Origin: Pseudomonas sp. GL-B-19
GTDB lineage: Bacteria > Pseudomonadota > Gammaproteobacteria > Pseudomonadales > Pseudomonadaceae
DNA length: 64,000 nucleotides
Assembly (NCBI RefSeq): GCF_019956415.1
Contig: NZ_JAHBDK010000016.1
Coordinates: 1-64,000, forward strand
Direction of reading: 5' to 3'
Below, one piece after another: positions 19,183-29,646 of the stretch (position 1 is its first letter; the number at the start of each line of letters is the position of its first letter). Under the pieces are notes generated by a model. It saw only the letters and a program-made list of their open reading frames with translations. It had not been told where the DNA came from and ran no database searches. Position numbers and translations under genes: made by a program.

Positions 19183-20103
19183 ATGAGCGCAAGGCACTTT
19201 CTCTCCCTGATGGATTGCACGCCCGAAGAGCTGGTCAGCGTGATCCGTCGAGGCGTTGAGCTCAAGGACCTGCGTAACCGCGGCGTACTGTTCGAGCCTC
19301 TGAAAAACCGCGTCCTGGGGATGATTTTCGAGAAGTCCTCGACCCGCACCCGGATCTCCTTCGAAGCCGGCATGATCCAGCTCGGCGGCCAGGCGATCTT
19401 CCTGTCCCCGCGCGATACGCAACTGGGCCGTGGCGAGCCGATCGGCGACTGCGCCATCGTCATGTCGAGCATGCTCGATGCGGTGATGATCCGAACCTTT
19501 GCCCACAGCACCCTGACCGAATTCGCCGCCAACTCCCGTGTGCCAGTGATCAACGGCCTGTCCGACGACCTGCACCCGTGCCAGTTACTGGCCGACATGC
19601 AAACCTTCCTCGAACATCGCGGTTCGATCCAGGGCAAGACCGTGGCCTGGATCGGCGACGGCAACAACATGTGCAACAGCTATATAGAAGCGGCGATCCA
19701 GTTCGACTTCCAGCTACGCGTTGCCTGCCCTGAAGGCTATGAACCCAACCCTGAGTTCGTGACCAAGGCCGGCGACCGGGTGACCATCGTCCGCGATCCA
19801 AAGGACGCTGTGCGCGGCGCCCACCTGGTGAGCACCGACGTCTGGACCTCCATGGGCCAGGAAGAAGAAACCGCCAAGCGCTTGAAGCTGTTCGCGCCCT
19901 ACCAGGTCAATCGCGCCCTGCTCGACCTCGCAGCAGACGATGTGCTGTTCATGCACTGCCTGCCGGCCCACCGCGGCGAAGAGATCAGCGTCGACCTGCT
20001 CGACGACAAACGCTCCGTGGCCTGGGATCAAGCGGAAAACCGGCTTCATGCACAAAAGGCCCTGCTCGAGTTTCTCGTTGAACCGGCGTATCACCACGCA
20101 TGA
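19183..20103 (+). CDS. argF: Ornithine carbamoyltransferase
   Basis: Makes citrulline from ornithine and carbamoyl phosphate; anabolic arginine enzyme. 306 residues. The carbamoyl-phosphate loop is [10 protein letters not shown], the ornithine side shows [11 protein letters not shown] and the catalytic cysteine motif is [12 protein letters not shown] use ATG 19183 (MSARHFLSL), which has AAGG at good distance; a second ATG abuts at 19180. It is the anabolic (argF) rather than catabolic (arcB) enzyme by the Pseudomonas-typical N-terminus and the upstream ArgR-type site. The stop overlaps the start of an ABC ATPase gene. Confidence 0.97.
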   Translation: MSARHFLSLMDCTPEELVSVIRRGVELKDLRNRGVLFEPLKNRVLGMIFEKSSTRTRISFEAGMIQLGGQAIFLSPRDTQLGRGEPIGDCAIVMSSMLDAVMIRTFAHSTLTEFAANSRVPVINGLSDDLHPCQLLADMQTFLEHRGSIQGKTVAWIGDGNNMCNSYIEAAIQFDFQLRVACPEGYEPNPEFVTKAGDRVTIVRDPKDAVRGAHLVSTDVWTSMGQEEETAKRLKLFAPYQVNRALLDLAADDVLFMHCLPAHRGEEISVDLLDDKRSVAWDQAENRLHAQKALLEFLVEPAYHHA

Positions 20104-21209
20104 GCCAGCCATTACTGCTTAACCTGCGTAACCTCGCTTGCGGCTATCAAGACCAGCGGGTCGTGCAAAACCTCAACCTGCATTTGAATGCCGGTGACAT
20201 CGGTTGCCTGCTCGGCTCCTCGGGTTGCGGCAAGACCACCACGTTGCGGGCGATTGCCGGTTTTGAACCAGTGCATGAAGGTGAAATCACGCTGGCGGGC
20301 GAGACGCTTTCCCGCGCCGGCTTCACCCTCGCTCCGGAGAAACGCCGGATCGGCATGGTGTTCCAGGACTACGCGCTGTTTCCGCATTTGAGCGTGGCCG
20401 ACAACATCGCCTTCGGGATCCGCAAGCACCCGCAAAAGGACCGCGTCACCGAAGAGCTGCTGGAACTGGTCAACCTGAAAAACCTCGGCAAGCGATTCCC
20501 GCATGAACTGTCCGGCGGCCAGCAACAGCGTGTTGCCTTGGCCCGCGCCTTGGCGCCGGAACCGCAACTGCTGCTGCTCGACGAACCGTTCTCCAACCTC
20601 GATGGCGAACTACGGCGCAAACTCAGTCATGAAGTGCGCGACATTCTCAAGGCCCGTGGCACCAGCGCGATTCTGGTAACTCACGACCAGGAAGAAGCCT
20701 TCGCGGTCAGCGATCATGTCGGCGTGTTCAAGGAAGGTCGCCTGGAACAATGGGACACCCCCTACAACCTGTATCACGAACCGCTGACACCGTTTGTAGC
20801 CAGCTTCATCGGCCAGGGTTATTTCATCCGTGGCCAGTTGAGCAGCCCGGAGTCGGTGCAGACCGAACTGGGTGAGTTGCGCGGTAATCGTGCCTACACC
20901 TGGCCAGTCGGTAGTGCGGTGGATGTGTTGCTGCGTCCGGACGATATCGTTTATGCGCCAGACAGTGCATTGAAGGCGCGGATTGTCGGCAAGTCGTTCC
21001 AGGGCGCATCGACGTTGTACCGGTTGCAGATGCCGACCGGGGCGCAGCTGGAATCGATTTTCCCGAGTCATGTGGATCGGCAGGTCGGTGCTGACGTCGG
21101 TATTCGTGTGGCGGCTGAACACCTGGTGTTGTTTCAGGCGTCCGGTAGCACTGCCGCGCAGATTCCGGCAGTCGAATCGGGTGTGCGCCGCTACAGCAAC
21201 GCCAACTGA
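20100..21209 (+). CDS. ABC transporter ATP-binding protein (FbpC/PotA-like)
   Basis: A 369-residue ATPase with Walker [11 protein letters not shown], signature LSGGQQQR, Walker [13 protein letters not shown] and the H-loop THDQEEA, followed by a TOBE-type C-terminal domain (from about residue 240). It looks like the ATPases of ferric iron, sulfate or polyamine importers. No permease or binding protein gene is adjacent, so its partner subunits are encoded elsewhere. The ATG overlaps the argF stop (ATGA). The same pairing occurs in P. aeruginosa (PA3537/PA3538, from memory). Confidence 0.88.
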   Translation: MSQPLLLNLRNLACGYQDQRVVQNLNLHLNAGDIGCLLGSSGCGKTTTLRAIAGFEPVHEGEITLAGETLSRAGFTLAPEKRRIGMVFQDYALFPHLSVADNIAFGIRKHPQKDRVTEELLELVNLKNLGKRFPHELSGGQQQRVALARALAPEPQLLLLDEPFSNLDGELRRKLSHEVRDILKARGTSAILVTHDQEEAFAVSDHVGVFKEGRLEQWDTPYNLYHEPLTPFVASFIGQGYFIRGQLSSPESVQTELGELRGNRAYTWPVGSAVDVLLRPDDIVYAPDSALKARIVGKSFQGASTLYRLQMPTGAQLESIFPSHVDRQVGADVGIRVAAEHLVLFQASGSTAAQIPAVESGVRRYSNAN

Positions 21210-21220
21210 CTCCCCCGCTT

Positions 21221-21314
21221 CTGTAGGAGCAAAGCTTGCTCGCGATAGCATCGCCGCGGTTTAGCTGACGCACCGCGTCATCGTTCATCGCGAGCAAGCT
21301 TTGCTCCTACAAAG
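21221..21314. repeat. REPIN
   Basis: Inverted arms CTGTAGGAGCAAAGCTTGCT and AGCAAGCTTTGCTCCTACA around ~55 bp, between the convergent ABC ATPase and phzF-like genes. Confidence 0.87.
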
Positions 21315-21321
21315 ATCAGCG

Positions 21322-22104
21322 TTAACCCAGCATCAACGTTCCGCTCGCAACCAGCGTCGCATTCCCGCCAATCTTCACTCGGTCGCCTTCCAGCCGGCAG
21401 AACAATTCCCCGCCGCGTTTCGAGCATTGATAAGCGGTCAGGCTCGATTTACCCAACCGTTTCGACCAATACGGAATCAGGCTGCAATGAGTCGAGCCGG
21501 TCACCGGGTCTTCGTTGATGCCAATCGCTGGCGCGAAATAGCGGGAGACAAAATCATGCTTGCTGCCTTTGGCGGTCACGATCGCCCCCGGCCAGGGCAA
21601 CTTAGCCAGCGCGACCATGTCCGGCTGGCAATCAAGCACAGCCTGCTCGGACTCCAGCACCACAAACAACTCGTTTGAACCCAGCACATCGACCACTTCG
21701 ACACCCAGGGCGCGCTCGACGTCCAGGGTGACGCCCACTTGCGCCGCAGTAATCGCCGGGAAGTCCAACCACAAACGCTCGCCGTCACGGCTCACACTCA
21801 ATGGTCCGGACTTGCAAATGAAGTCCAGACGCTCGGTGGGTTCTTTATAGATTTCAAACAACACATAGGCGCTGGCCAACGTCGCGTGGCCGCACAACGG
21901 CACCTCCGTGGTCGGGGTAAACCAGCGAATGTGCCAACCCTGTCCTTCGCGCACCACGAAGGCAGTTTCGGCCAGGTTGTGTTCAGCGGCAATTTTCTGC
22001 ATCAGCTCATCGGCGAGCCACGCATCGAGTCGATAAACCATCGCCGGGTTGCCACTGAACGGCCGATCACTGAACGCATCGACCTGGTGAAATTCAAGTT
22101 GCAT
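21322..22104 (-). CDS. PhzF-family isomerase/epimerase-like protein
   Basis: A 260-residue protein of the PhzF/diaminopimelate-epimerase fold. The N-terminal block QVDAFSDRPFSGNPA, the catalytic Glu in HNLAETAFV and the second-domain motifs GHATLASA and NEDPVTGSTH are all present. Family members isomerise or epimerise small acids; PhzF itself acts in phenazine synthesis, but there are no other phenazine genes here, so this is a general family member of unknown substrate. Start ATG 22104. Confidence 0.9.
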   Translation of the reverse strand: MQLEFHQVDAFSDRPFSGNPAMVYRLDAWLADELMQKIAAEHNLAETAFVVREGQGWHIRWFTPTTEVPLCGHATLASAYVLFEIYKEPTERLDFICKSGPLSVSRDGERLWLDFPAITAAQVGVTLDVERALGVEVVDVLGSNELFVVLESEQAVLDCQPDMVALAKLPWPGAIVTAKGSKHDFVSRYFAPAIGINEDPVTGSTHCSLIPYWSKRLGKSSLTAYQCSKRGGELFCRLEGDRVKIGGNATLVASGTLMLG

Positions 22105-22212
22105 GACCTTCTCCCTTTTGTCAGGTCAACCAGCATGCCGCGCTGGACTGACCCGCACCAGTGACAGCGCGGTCTGATTTTCACCATACAGCGCTGCACC
22201 TCATCACTGACT

Positions 22213-22683
22213 TCAAACGCGGCCGATATCGGCGAACTTGGCCTGAGTGTGTTCCGCCAAAACTGCCGGCGCCAACTCGACTTCCAGGCCACGCCGACCG
22301 GCACTGACAAAAATGCTGGCAAAAGGCTGAGCCGAATTATCGATAAAGGTGCGCAAACGCTTTTTCTGCCCCAGCGGGCTAATGCCGCCCAACAAATAAC
22401 CGGTGGATCGTTGCGCAGCAGCCGGATCGGCCATTTCGACTTTTTTCACGCCCGCTGCATGAGCCAGATGCTTCAAATCCAGACTCCCGCCAACCGGCAC
22501 CACCGCCACCAGCAATTCACCTTTTTCGCTGGCCGCCAGCAAGGTCTTGAACACCTGCGCCGGGTCGAGCCCCAGCTTCTCTGCAGCCTCCAATCCATAG
22601 GACGCGGCTTTGGGATCATGTTCGTAACTGTGCACACGATGTTCGGCTCGAACTTTTTTCAACAAATCCAATGCGGGGGTCAT
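22213..22683 (-). CDS. ybaK: Cys-tRNA(Pro)/Cys-tRNA(Cys) deacylase
   Basis: A 156-residue YbaK/EbsC-family protein that hydrolyses mischarged Cys-tRNA(Pro) in trans. The conserved lysine segment QVFKTLLA, the G.GGS-type block [14 protein letters not shown] and the [10 protein letters not shown] loop are visible. Length matches the family. Transcribed with the phzF-like gene in the same direction, with ~108 bases between them. Confidence 0.93.
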   Translation of the reverse strand: MTPALDLLKKVRAEHRVHSYEHDPKAASYGLEAAEKLGLDPAQVFKTLLAASEKGELLVAVVPVGGSLDLKHLAHAAGVKKVEMADPAAAQRSTGYLLGGISPLGQKKRLRTFIDNSAQPFASIFVSAGRRGLEVELAPAVLAEHTQAKFADIGRV

Positions 22684-23054
22684 GACAGCTCCAGACTGGG
22701 CGGCAGTAGAAAAATCCTGCGCTGGATTCTAGGTCATTGACTCGCAAAAGGCTCTATTGCGCCCCTGTTTTCAAGGGCAGGCGGCGCTTTTTACCGTTCG
22801 TCCGCGCAAGAAGCGCCGAATGAACAACTCGATCATTCACATGACTAATAGTTGAATTATGACTGATAGTTCACTTTCGACCTTTGACAGCCATGTTTCT
22901 TGTCTATATTTTTTCGAATCTGAATACGAACGAAAAGTCCTACCGCAGCACCGAGCAGTAAGCCAAAACCAGGATGGGGATCCTGGCTTGGTGAAAATCG
23001 CGCTTCGACCATGATGAAAAAAGCGCCAGACAACAAAAACAACTGAGGTTTTCA
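22684..23054 (+). promoter_or_regulatory. glpF upstream region with promoter and GlpR-like palindrome
   Basis: No gene that I accept. TTGACA (22884-22889) and TATATT (22905-22910) form a promoter with a short 15-bp spacer. Just downstream, TTTTCG (22911-22916) and CGAAAA (22931-22936) form an inverted repeat that would cover the start point, as expected for GlpR. Both are predictions. Confidence 0.4.
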
Positions 23055-23906
23055 ATGACAACTGCTTTACAACAACCGTCGCTTTCGAGCCAATGCATGG
23101 CCGAGTTTCTGGGGACAGCGCTGCTAATTTTTTTCGGTACAGGCTGTGTCGCCGCGCTCAAAGTCGCGGGCGCCAGCTTTGGCTTGTGGGAAATCAGCAT
23201 CATCTGGGGCGTCGGCGTCAGCATGGCGATCTACCTGACCGCAGGAATTTCCGGCGCGCATCTCAACCCCGCTGTCAGCATCGCCCTGAGCATTTTCGCT
23301 GACTTCGAAAAACGTAAATTGCCGTTTTATATTCTCGCCCAAGTCGCGGGCGCCTTCTGCGGCGCACTTTTGGTTTACACGCTGTACAGCAATCTGTTCT
23401 TCGATTTCGAACAAATCCACCATATGGTTCGTGGCACCCAGGCAAGCCTGGAATTGGCGTCGGTGTTTTCGACCTTCCCCAACCCGGCCCTGACCACCGC
23501 CCAGGCGTTCCTGGTCGAAGTGATCATCACCGCGATCCTGATGGGCGTGATCATGTCCCTGACCGACGACAACAACGGTCTGCCAAACGGGCCGATGGCG
23601 CCGCTGCTGATCGGCTTGCTGATTGCGGTGATTGGCAGCTCGATGGGGCCACTGACCGGTTTCGCGATGAACCCGGCGCGTGATTTCGGACCGAAGCTGA
23701 TGACTTTCTTCGCTGGCTGGGGTGAAATTTCCTTCACTGGCGGACGTGATACTCCGTACTTCCTGATTCCTGTTTTTGCACCGATTGTCGGTGCCTGCCT
23801 CGGTGCTGCCGCTTATCGCGGGCTGATTGCCCGTCATCTGCCCAGCGCCACACCTGCTACAAAGGACGCAACACCGGCCATTGACGGCAAACCAAGAACT
23901 TCTTGA
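23055..23906 (+). CDS. glpF: Glycerol uptake facilitator
   Basis: Aquaglyceroporin in the inner membrane that lets glycerol diffuse in. 283 residues, six helices and two half-helices with the NPA motifs in SGAHLNPAVS and FAMNPARDFG. The Asp after the second NPAR is the mark of glycerol facilitators over water-only aquaporins. First gene of glpF-glpK-glpR, all on the same strand. Confidence 0.97.
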   Translation: MTTALQQPSLSSQCMAEFLGTALLIFFGTGCVAALKVAGASFGLWEISIIWGVGVSMAIYLTAGISGAHLNPAVSIALSIFADFEKRKLPFYILAQVAGAFCGALLVYTLYSNLFFDFEQIHHMVRGTQASLELASVFSTFPNPALTTAQAFLVEVIITAILMGVIMSLTDDNNGLPNGPMAPLLIGLLIAVIGSSMGPLTGFAMNPARDFGPKLMTFFAGWGEISFTGGRDTPYFLIPVFAPIVGACLGAAAYRGLIARHLPSATPATKDATPAIDGKPRTS

Positions 23907-23948
23907 TACCGTAGGCGCATGATCCTGCGAATGGGGTTGCGCGCCTGA

Positions 23949-25487
<1,539 letters not shown>

Positions 25488-25582
25488 GCCAACAACAGGT
25501 TGCGAATAGGGTTGTAACTGGTCGGGAGCAGATTCCTGCGGCATCATGGGCAAATTTTGCACGGCAGCCCAAAGGAAGCCCC

Positions 25583-26338
25583 ATGAATCTGCCTCCCCGT
25601 CAGCAGCAAATCCTCGAACTGGTCCGCGAACGCGGCTACGTCAGTATCGAAGAAATGGCTACGCTGTTCGTCGTTACACCGCAGACCATCCGCCGCGATA
25701 TCAATCAGCTCGCGGAAGCTAATTTATTACGTCGCTACCACGGTGGCGCCGCCTACGACTCCAGTGTCGAAAATACCGCCTACGCCATGCGCGCCGACCA
25801 GATGCGCGATGAGAAACAGCGTATCGGCGAAGCCATTGCCGCACAGATCCCCGATCACGCCTCGCTATTCATCAATATCGGTACCACCACCGAATCGATT
25901 GCCCGGGCGCTGCTCAATCACAATCACCTGAAAATCATCACCAACAACCTGCACGTAGCCTCGATGCTCAGCGCCAAGGACGACTTCGACGTTCTGCTGA
26001 CCGGTGGCAACGTGCGGCGTGACGGTGGTGTGGTCGGTCAGGCGAGTGTCGACTTTATCAACCAGTTCAAAGTCGACTTCGCGCTGGTAGGCATCAGCGG
26101 CATTGATGAAGACGGCAGCCTGCTGGACTTCGATTATCAGGAAGTACGGGTGTCGCAGGCGATCATTGCCAATGCGCGGCAGGTGATACTGGCAGCGGAC
26201 TCCAGCAAATTCGGGCGCAACGCCATGATTCGTTTGGGGCCGATCAGCCTGATCGATTGCCTGGTCACTGATCAGCCGCCTGTGCCGGCACTGGCGCAGT
26301 TGTTGAGTCAGCACAAGATTCGACTGGAAGTCGTTTAA
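25583..26338 (+). CDS. glpR: Glycerol-3-phosphate regulon repressor, DeoR family
   Basis: A 251-residue DeoR-type repressor. The N-terminal winged helix-turn-helix is [40 protein letters not shown]; the C-terminal half is the sugar-phosphate sensor ([27 protein letters not shown]). Glycerol-3-phosphate releases it from DNA. Its position between glpK and glpD, with operator-like palindromes before glpD and glpF, supports the GlpR assignment over other DeoR proteins. Confidence 0.95.
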   Translation: MNLPPRQQQILELVRERGYVSIEEMATLFVVTPQTIRRDINQLAEANLLRRYHGGAAYDSSVENTAYAMRADQMRDEKQRIGEAIAAQIPDHASLFINIGTTTESIARALLNHNHLKIITNNLHVASMLSAKDDFDVLLTGGNVRRDGGVVGQASVDFINQFKVDFALVGISGIDEDGSLLDFDYQEVRVSQAIIANARQVILAADSSKFGRNAMIRLGPISLIDCLVTDQPPVPALAQLLSQHKIRLEVV

Positions 26339-26359
26339 CACCGAGGACGGTTAGACAAC

Positions 26360-26461
26360 CTGTAGGAGCACGGCTTGCCGGCGATGGCGGCCTGTAGGAG
26401 CACGGCTTGCCGGCGATAGCGGCCTCAAGTACGTCATCGCCGGCAAGCCGGGCTCCTACAG
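26360..26461. repeat. Three-arm REP cluster
   Basis: The left arm CTGTAGGAGCACGGCTTGCC with its flank is present twice in tandem as a 32-bp unit, differing at one base (GATGGCGG against GATAGCGG). One inverted right arm ending GGCTCCTACAG follows. This is a REPIN with a duplicated left half. Confidence 0.88.
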
Positions 26462-26493
26462 AAATCGCTGCGCACCTCTCTCTTAATTCTCCT

Positions 26494-26513
26494 AATGTTC
26501 GAAAATTTTCCTT
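26494..26513. promoter_or_regulatory. GlpR-like operator, upstream site of glpD
   Basis: AATGTTCGAAAATTTTCC keeps the left half of the E. coli GlpR consensus (AATGTTCGATAACGAACATT) and has a weaker right half. Confidence 0.45.
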
Positions 26514-26590
26514 TAACCGCCCTTCGATGAGTTTTTTTAATCGAAGTTAACTGGCTGCGGGCGTCTTTATGGGCTACCATTTTCGCAAAT

Positions 26591-26604
26591 GAACATTAAT
26601 GTTC
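26591..26604. promoter_or_regulatory. GlpR-like palindrome, downstream site of glpD
   Basis: A perfect 14-bp palindrome GAACATTAATGTTC, 38 bases before the glpD start. Its halves are the GlpR core GAACATT/AATGTTC in reversed order. Confidence 0.5.
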
Positions 26605-26641
26605 GAATTCAAATACATAAAACAAACACCGAGGCCAGCCG

Positions 26642-28180
26642 ATGCCCACTTCCACCTTGCGTACGCCCCCTCTCGCTGAGGTTTACGATATCGCCGTCAT
26701 CGGTGGCGGGATCAATGGCGTGGGGATCGCAGCAGATGCCGCCGGTCGCGGTCTTTCGGTGTTCCTTTGTGAAAAGGATGACCTGGCCAGCCACACCTCC
26801 TCGGCCAGCAGCAAGCTGATCCACGGTGGCCTGCGCTATCTCGAACATTACGAGTTCCGCCTGGTGCGCGAAGCCCTCGCTGAACGCGAAGTGCTGTTGG
26901 CCAAGGCACCGCACATCGTCAAGCAGATGCGTTTCGTGCTGCCACATCGTCCGCACCTGCGTCCCGCGTGGATGATTCGCGCCGGCCTGTTTCTGTATGA
27001 CAACCTCGGCAAACGGGAAAAACTCGCGGGCTCGAAAAGCCTGAAGTTCGGTCCGGACAGCGCGCTGAAAAGCGAAATCACCAAAGGCTTTGAATACTCC
27101 GATTGCTGGGTCGATGACGCGCGCCTTGTAGTCTTGAATGCCATGGCTGCTCGCGAAAAAGGCGCCCATGTTCACACCCAGACCCGTTGCGTCAGCGCGC
27201 GTCGCTCCAAGGGTTTGTGGCACCTGAACCTGGAACGCGCCGATGGCAGCCTGTTTTCGATCCGCTCTAAGGCACTGGTCAACGCGGCCGGTCCGTGGGT
27301 CGCCAAGTTCATTCGTGACGACCTGAAGATGGAATCGCCGTACGGCATTCGCCTGATTCAGGGCAGCCACCTGATCGTGCCGAAACTGTACGAAGGTGAA
27401 CATGCGCACATTCTGCAAAACGAAGATCAACGCATCGTCTTCACTATTCCGTACCTGAACCACTTCACCCTGATCGGCACCACCGACCGTGAGTACACCG
27501 GCGACCCGGCTGCAGTTGCGATCACCGATGGCGAAACCGATTACCTGTTGAACGTGGTCAATGCCCACTTCAAAAAGCAGATCAGCCGCGACGACATCCT
27601 GCACAGCTATTCCGGTGTTCGCCCGCTGTGCAACGACGAGTCCGACAACCCGTCGGCCGTCACCCGCGACTACACCCTGGCACTGTCGTGCACCGGTGAA
27701 GAAGCGCCCTTGCTGTCGGTGTTCGGCGGCAAGCTGACCACTTACCGCAAACTGGCCGAATCGGCGTTGGCGCAGCTGACGCCGTACTTCACCCACATGA
27801 AGCCAAGCTGGACTGCGAGCGCCACACTGCCGGGCGGCGAAGACATGACCACCCCACAAGCCTTGTGCGCCTTGATCCGCGACAAGTTCGACTGGGTGCC
27901 AACCGAAATCGCCCGCCGCTGGGCCACCACCTACGGCAGCCGCACCTGGCGCATGCTCGAAGGTGTGCAGAACCTCAGTGATATGGGTGAACACATCGGC
28001 GGCGGGCTCTACACCCGCGAAGTTGATTACCTGTGCAGCGATGAATGGGCGACCACCGCGCATGACGTATTGTGGCGTCGTAGCAAGCTCGGGCTGTTCA
28101 CCACTGCGGCGCAACAACAGAAACTGGCGGATTACCTGAGCAAGGTCGAACAGAACCGCAGCAAGATCGAAGCGGCCTGA
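26642..28180 (+). CDS. glpD: Aerobic glycerol-3-phosphate dehydrogenase
   Basis: FAD enzyme on the inner membrane face that oxidises glycerol-3-phosphate to dihydroxyacetone phosphate and feeds electrons to ubiquinone. 512 residues. The dinucleotide fold DIAVIGGGINGVGIAADAAG starts near residue 18, then SSASSKLIHGGLRYLE, and the substrate-binding SGVRPL and FGGKLTTYRKLAE blocks follow. It completes the glycerol pathway with glpF and glpK, in its own transcript behind two GlpR-like sites, and ends at a strong terminator. Confidence 0.98.
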   Translation: MPTSTLRTPPLAEVYDIAVIGGGINGVGIAADAAGRGLSVFLCEKDDLASHTSSASSKLIHGGLRYLEHYEFRLVREALAEREVLLAKAPHIVKQMRFVLPHRPHLRPAWMIRAGLFLYDNLGKREKLAGSKSLKFGPDSALKSEITKGFEYSDCWVDDARLVVLNAMAAREKGAHVHTQTRCVSARRSKGLWHLNLERADGSLFSIRSKALVNAAGPWVAKFIRDDLKMESPYGIRLIQGSHLIVPKLYEGEHAHILQNEDQRIVFTIPYLNHFTLIGTTDREYTGDPAAVAITDGETDYLLNVVNAHFKKQISRDDILHSYSGVRPLCNDESDNPSAVTRDYTLALSCTGEEAPLLSVFGGKLTTYRKLAESALAQLTPYFTHMKPSWTASATLPGGEDMTTPQALCALIRDKFDWVPTEIARRWATTYGSRTWRMLEGVQNLSDMGEHIGGGLYTREVDYLCSDEWATTAHDVLWRRSKLGLFTTAAQQQKLADYLSKVEQNRSKIEAA

Positions 28181-28198
28181 TCGGCAATCGGTTAAAGC

Positions 28199-28233
28199 AA
28201 AGCCCCTGAATCGAGAGATTCAGGGGCTTTTTG
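28199..28233 (+). terminator. Rho-independent terminator of glpD
   Basis: Stem AAAGCCCCTGAATC / GATTCAGGGGCTTT around GAGA, then T-run. Fourteen perfect pairs. Confidence 0.95.
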
Positions 28234-28258
28234 CATACTGCCAGACACCACCACGTCC

Positions 28259-28353
28259 CTGTAGGAGCCGGGCTTGCCCGCGATGACGGTCTTCCAGCCA
28301 ACATCTGTGGTGACTGACACGCCGCCATCGCGGGCAAGCCCATTCAATTACAG
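28259..28353. repeat. REPIN with decayed right arm
   Basis: The left arm CTGTAGGAGCCGGGCTTGCC is intact. The right arm reads GGCAAGCCCATTCAATTACAG instead of ending GGCTCCTACAG. The spacer nearly matches the REPIN at 36596, so the two are close copies. Confidence 0.8.
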
Positions 28354-28368
28354 GAGTACGGGATGGCA

Positions 28369-28413
28369 TTCGGTTTTCCGAACGCGACCTGTCGGTCGAT
28401 TCGGTTAACCGGA
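28369..28413. promoter_or_regulatory. Two AauR-type activator sites upstream of aatJ
   Basis: TTCGG TTTT CCGAA (28369-28382) fits the reported AauR/GltR recognition sequence TTCGG-N4-CCGAA exactly. A second copy, TTCGG TTAA CCGGA (28400-28413), has one mismatch. Their starts are 31 bp apart, about three helical turns, which puts both on one face of the DNA ~80-120 bp before the sigma-54 promoter. Confidence 0.75.
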
Positions 28414-28488
28414 TTATTCCACGCGACAAATAACGCCATAAATATTTAATACCGTTATAAATCAATAAGTTAACCTGTTCTACCTAGC

Positions 28489-28506
28489 CTGGCACGAGTC
28501 ATGCTC
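28489..28506 (+). promoter_or_regulatory. Sigma-54 promoter of aatJ
   Basis: CTGGCACGAGTCATGCTC has GG at -24 (28491-28492) and GC at -12 (28503-28504) with the required 10 bases between, and TGGCACG fits the consensus fully. AauR, encoded downstream, is a sigma-54 activator. Confidence 0.8.
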
Positions 28507-28618
28507 TACACTTCTTCGACGAATGCCTGTTGCGCCCCTTCAGGAGCCCACAGGCGTTCGAAGCACAAAAGGGCCGATAAACTGGCTCCATAAAAAAAAC
28601 AATGTCGAGGAAAATTTG

Positions 28619-29533
28619 ATGCGCATCGTTCCCCACATCCTGGGCGCAGCCATTGCTGCCGCTCTGATCAGCACTCCGGTTTTCGCTGCCGAACTCACCG
28701 GCACCCTGAAAAAGATCAAAGAGTCCGGTGTCATCACCCTCGGGCATCGTGACGCTTCCATTCCGTTTTCGTACATCGCGGACGCTTCCGGCAAGCCGGT
28801 CGGCTACTCCCACGATCTGCAACTAAAAATCGTCGAAGCCATCAAGAAAGACCTCGACATGCCGAACCTCCAGGTCAAATACAACCTGGTGACCTCGCAA
28901 ACCCGTATCCCGCTGGTGCAGAACGGCACCGTGGATGTCGAGTGCGGCTCCACCACCAACAACGTCGAGCGTCAGCAGCAAGTTGACTTCTCCGTTGGCA
29001 TCTTCGAAATCGGCACCCGCCTGCTGTCCAAGAAAGATTCGACTTACAAAGACTTCCCCGACCTCAAAGGCAAGAACGTCGTGACCACCGCTGGCACCAC
29101 GTCCGAGCGCCTGCTCAAGTCGATGAACGCCGACAAGCAAATGGGCATGAACGTCATCTCCGCCAAAGACCACGGCGAGTCCTTCCAGATGCTGGAATCG
29201 GGCCGTGCTGTGGCTTTCATGATGGACGACGCCTTGCTGGCGGGCGAAGCAGCCAAGGCCAAGAAAGCCGATGACTGGGCCGTGACCGGTACGCCACAGT
29301 CCTTCGAAATCTACGGCTGCATGGTCCGCAAGGGCGACGAGCCGTTCAAGAAAGCGGTGGATGACGCCATCATCGCCACTTACAAGTCGGGCGAGATCAA
29401 CAAGATCTACGAAAAATGGTTCATGGCGCCAATTCCGCCTAAAGGCCTGAACCTGAACTTCCCGATGAGCGACGAACTCAAGGCCCTGATCGCCAATCCG
29501 ACCGATAAAGCGGCTGACGAAAAGAAATCCTGA
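28619..29533 (+). CDS. aatJ: Glutamate/aspartate ABC transporter, periplasmic binding protein
   Basis: Solute-binding protein for acidic amino acids (Glu, Asp, and Gln/Asn-derived uptake), 304 residues. The signal peptide ends at about residue 23 (STPVFA). The mature protein is a family 3 binding protein (GHRDASIPFSYI, VDVECGSTTNN, LLESGRAVAFMMDD-like block). I start at ATG 28619 (MRIVPHILGA), which places the signal peptide at the N-terminus; in-frame upstream codons add 32 implausible residues. It heads aatJQMP and lies behind AauR sites and a sigma-54 promoter. The large gap to aatQ probably lets the binding protein be made in excess. Confidence 0.95.
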   Translation: MRIVPHILGAAIAAALISTPVFAAELTGTLKKIKESGVITLGHRDASIPFSYIADASGKPVGYSHDLQLKIVEAIKKDLDMPNLQVKYNLVTSQTRIPLVQNGTVDVECGSTTNNVERQQQVDFSVGIFEIGTRLLSKKDSTYKDFPDLKGKNVVTTAGTTSERLLKSMNADKQMGMNVISAKDHGESFQMLESGRAVAFMMDDALLAGEAAKAKKADDWAVTGTPQSFEIYGCMVRKGDEPFKKAVDDAIIATYKSGEINKIYEKWFMAPIPPKGLNLNFPMSDELKALIANPTDKAADEKKS

Positions 29534-29552
29534 TTTCTGACTAACCTTATCT

Positions 29553-29580
29553 CCTGAGAGGGCCGCTGCCCTTTCAGGGG
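29553..29580 (+). terminator. Attenuating hairpin after aatJ
   Basis: Stem CCTGAGAGGGC / GCCCTTTCAGG (one G-U pair) with a CGCT loop and only a weak T-run. It probably slows or partly ends transcription between aatJ and aatQ. Confidence 0.5.
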
Positions 29581-29646
29581 TTTGTCACTCCCTGCTGGCA
29601 TTTTTGGAAACACTCGAACCGGTGGCTGTCGAGCCGCTCGTGTGTG

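Noticed and set aside
22857..23042. Possible 61-residue membrane protein divergent from glpF
   Set aside because: TTG start with no ribosome binding site, and it would occupy the glpF promoter and operator region.
26360..26461. CRISPR-like tandem repeat
   Set aside because: Only two direct copies plus one inverted arm; it is a REP cluster with no spacer array or cas genes.
26609..28117. 502-codon frame antisense to glpD
   Set aside because: Shadow of glpD codon bias; no ribosome binding site or motifs.
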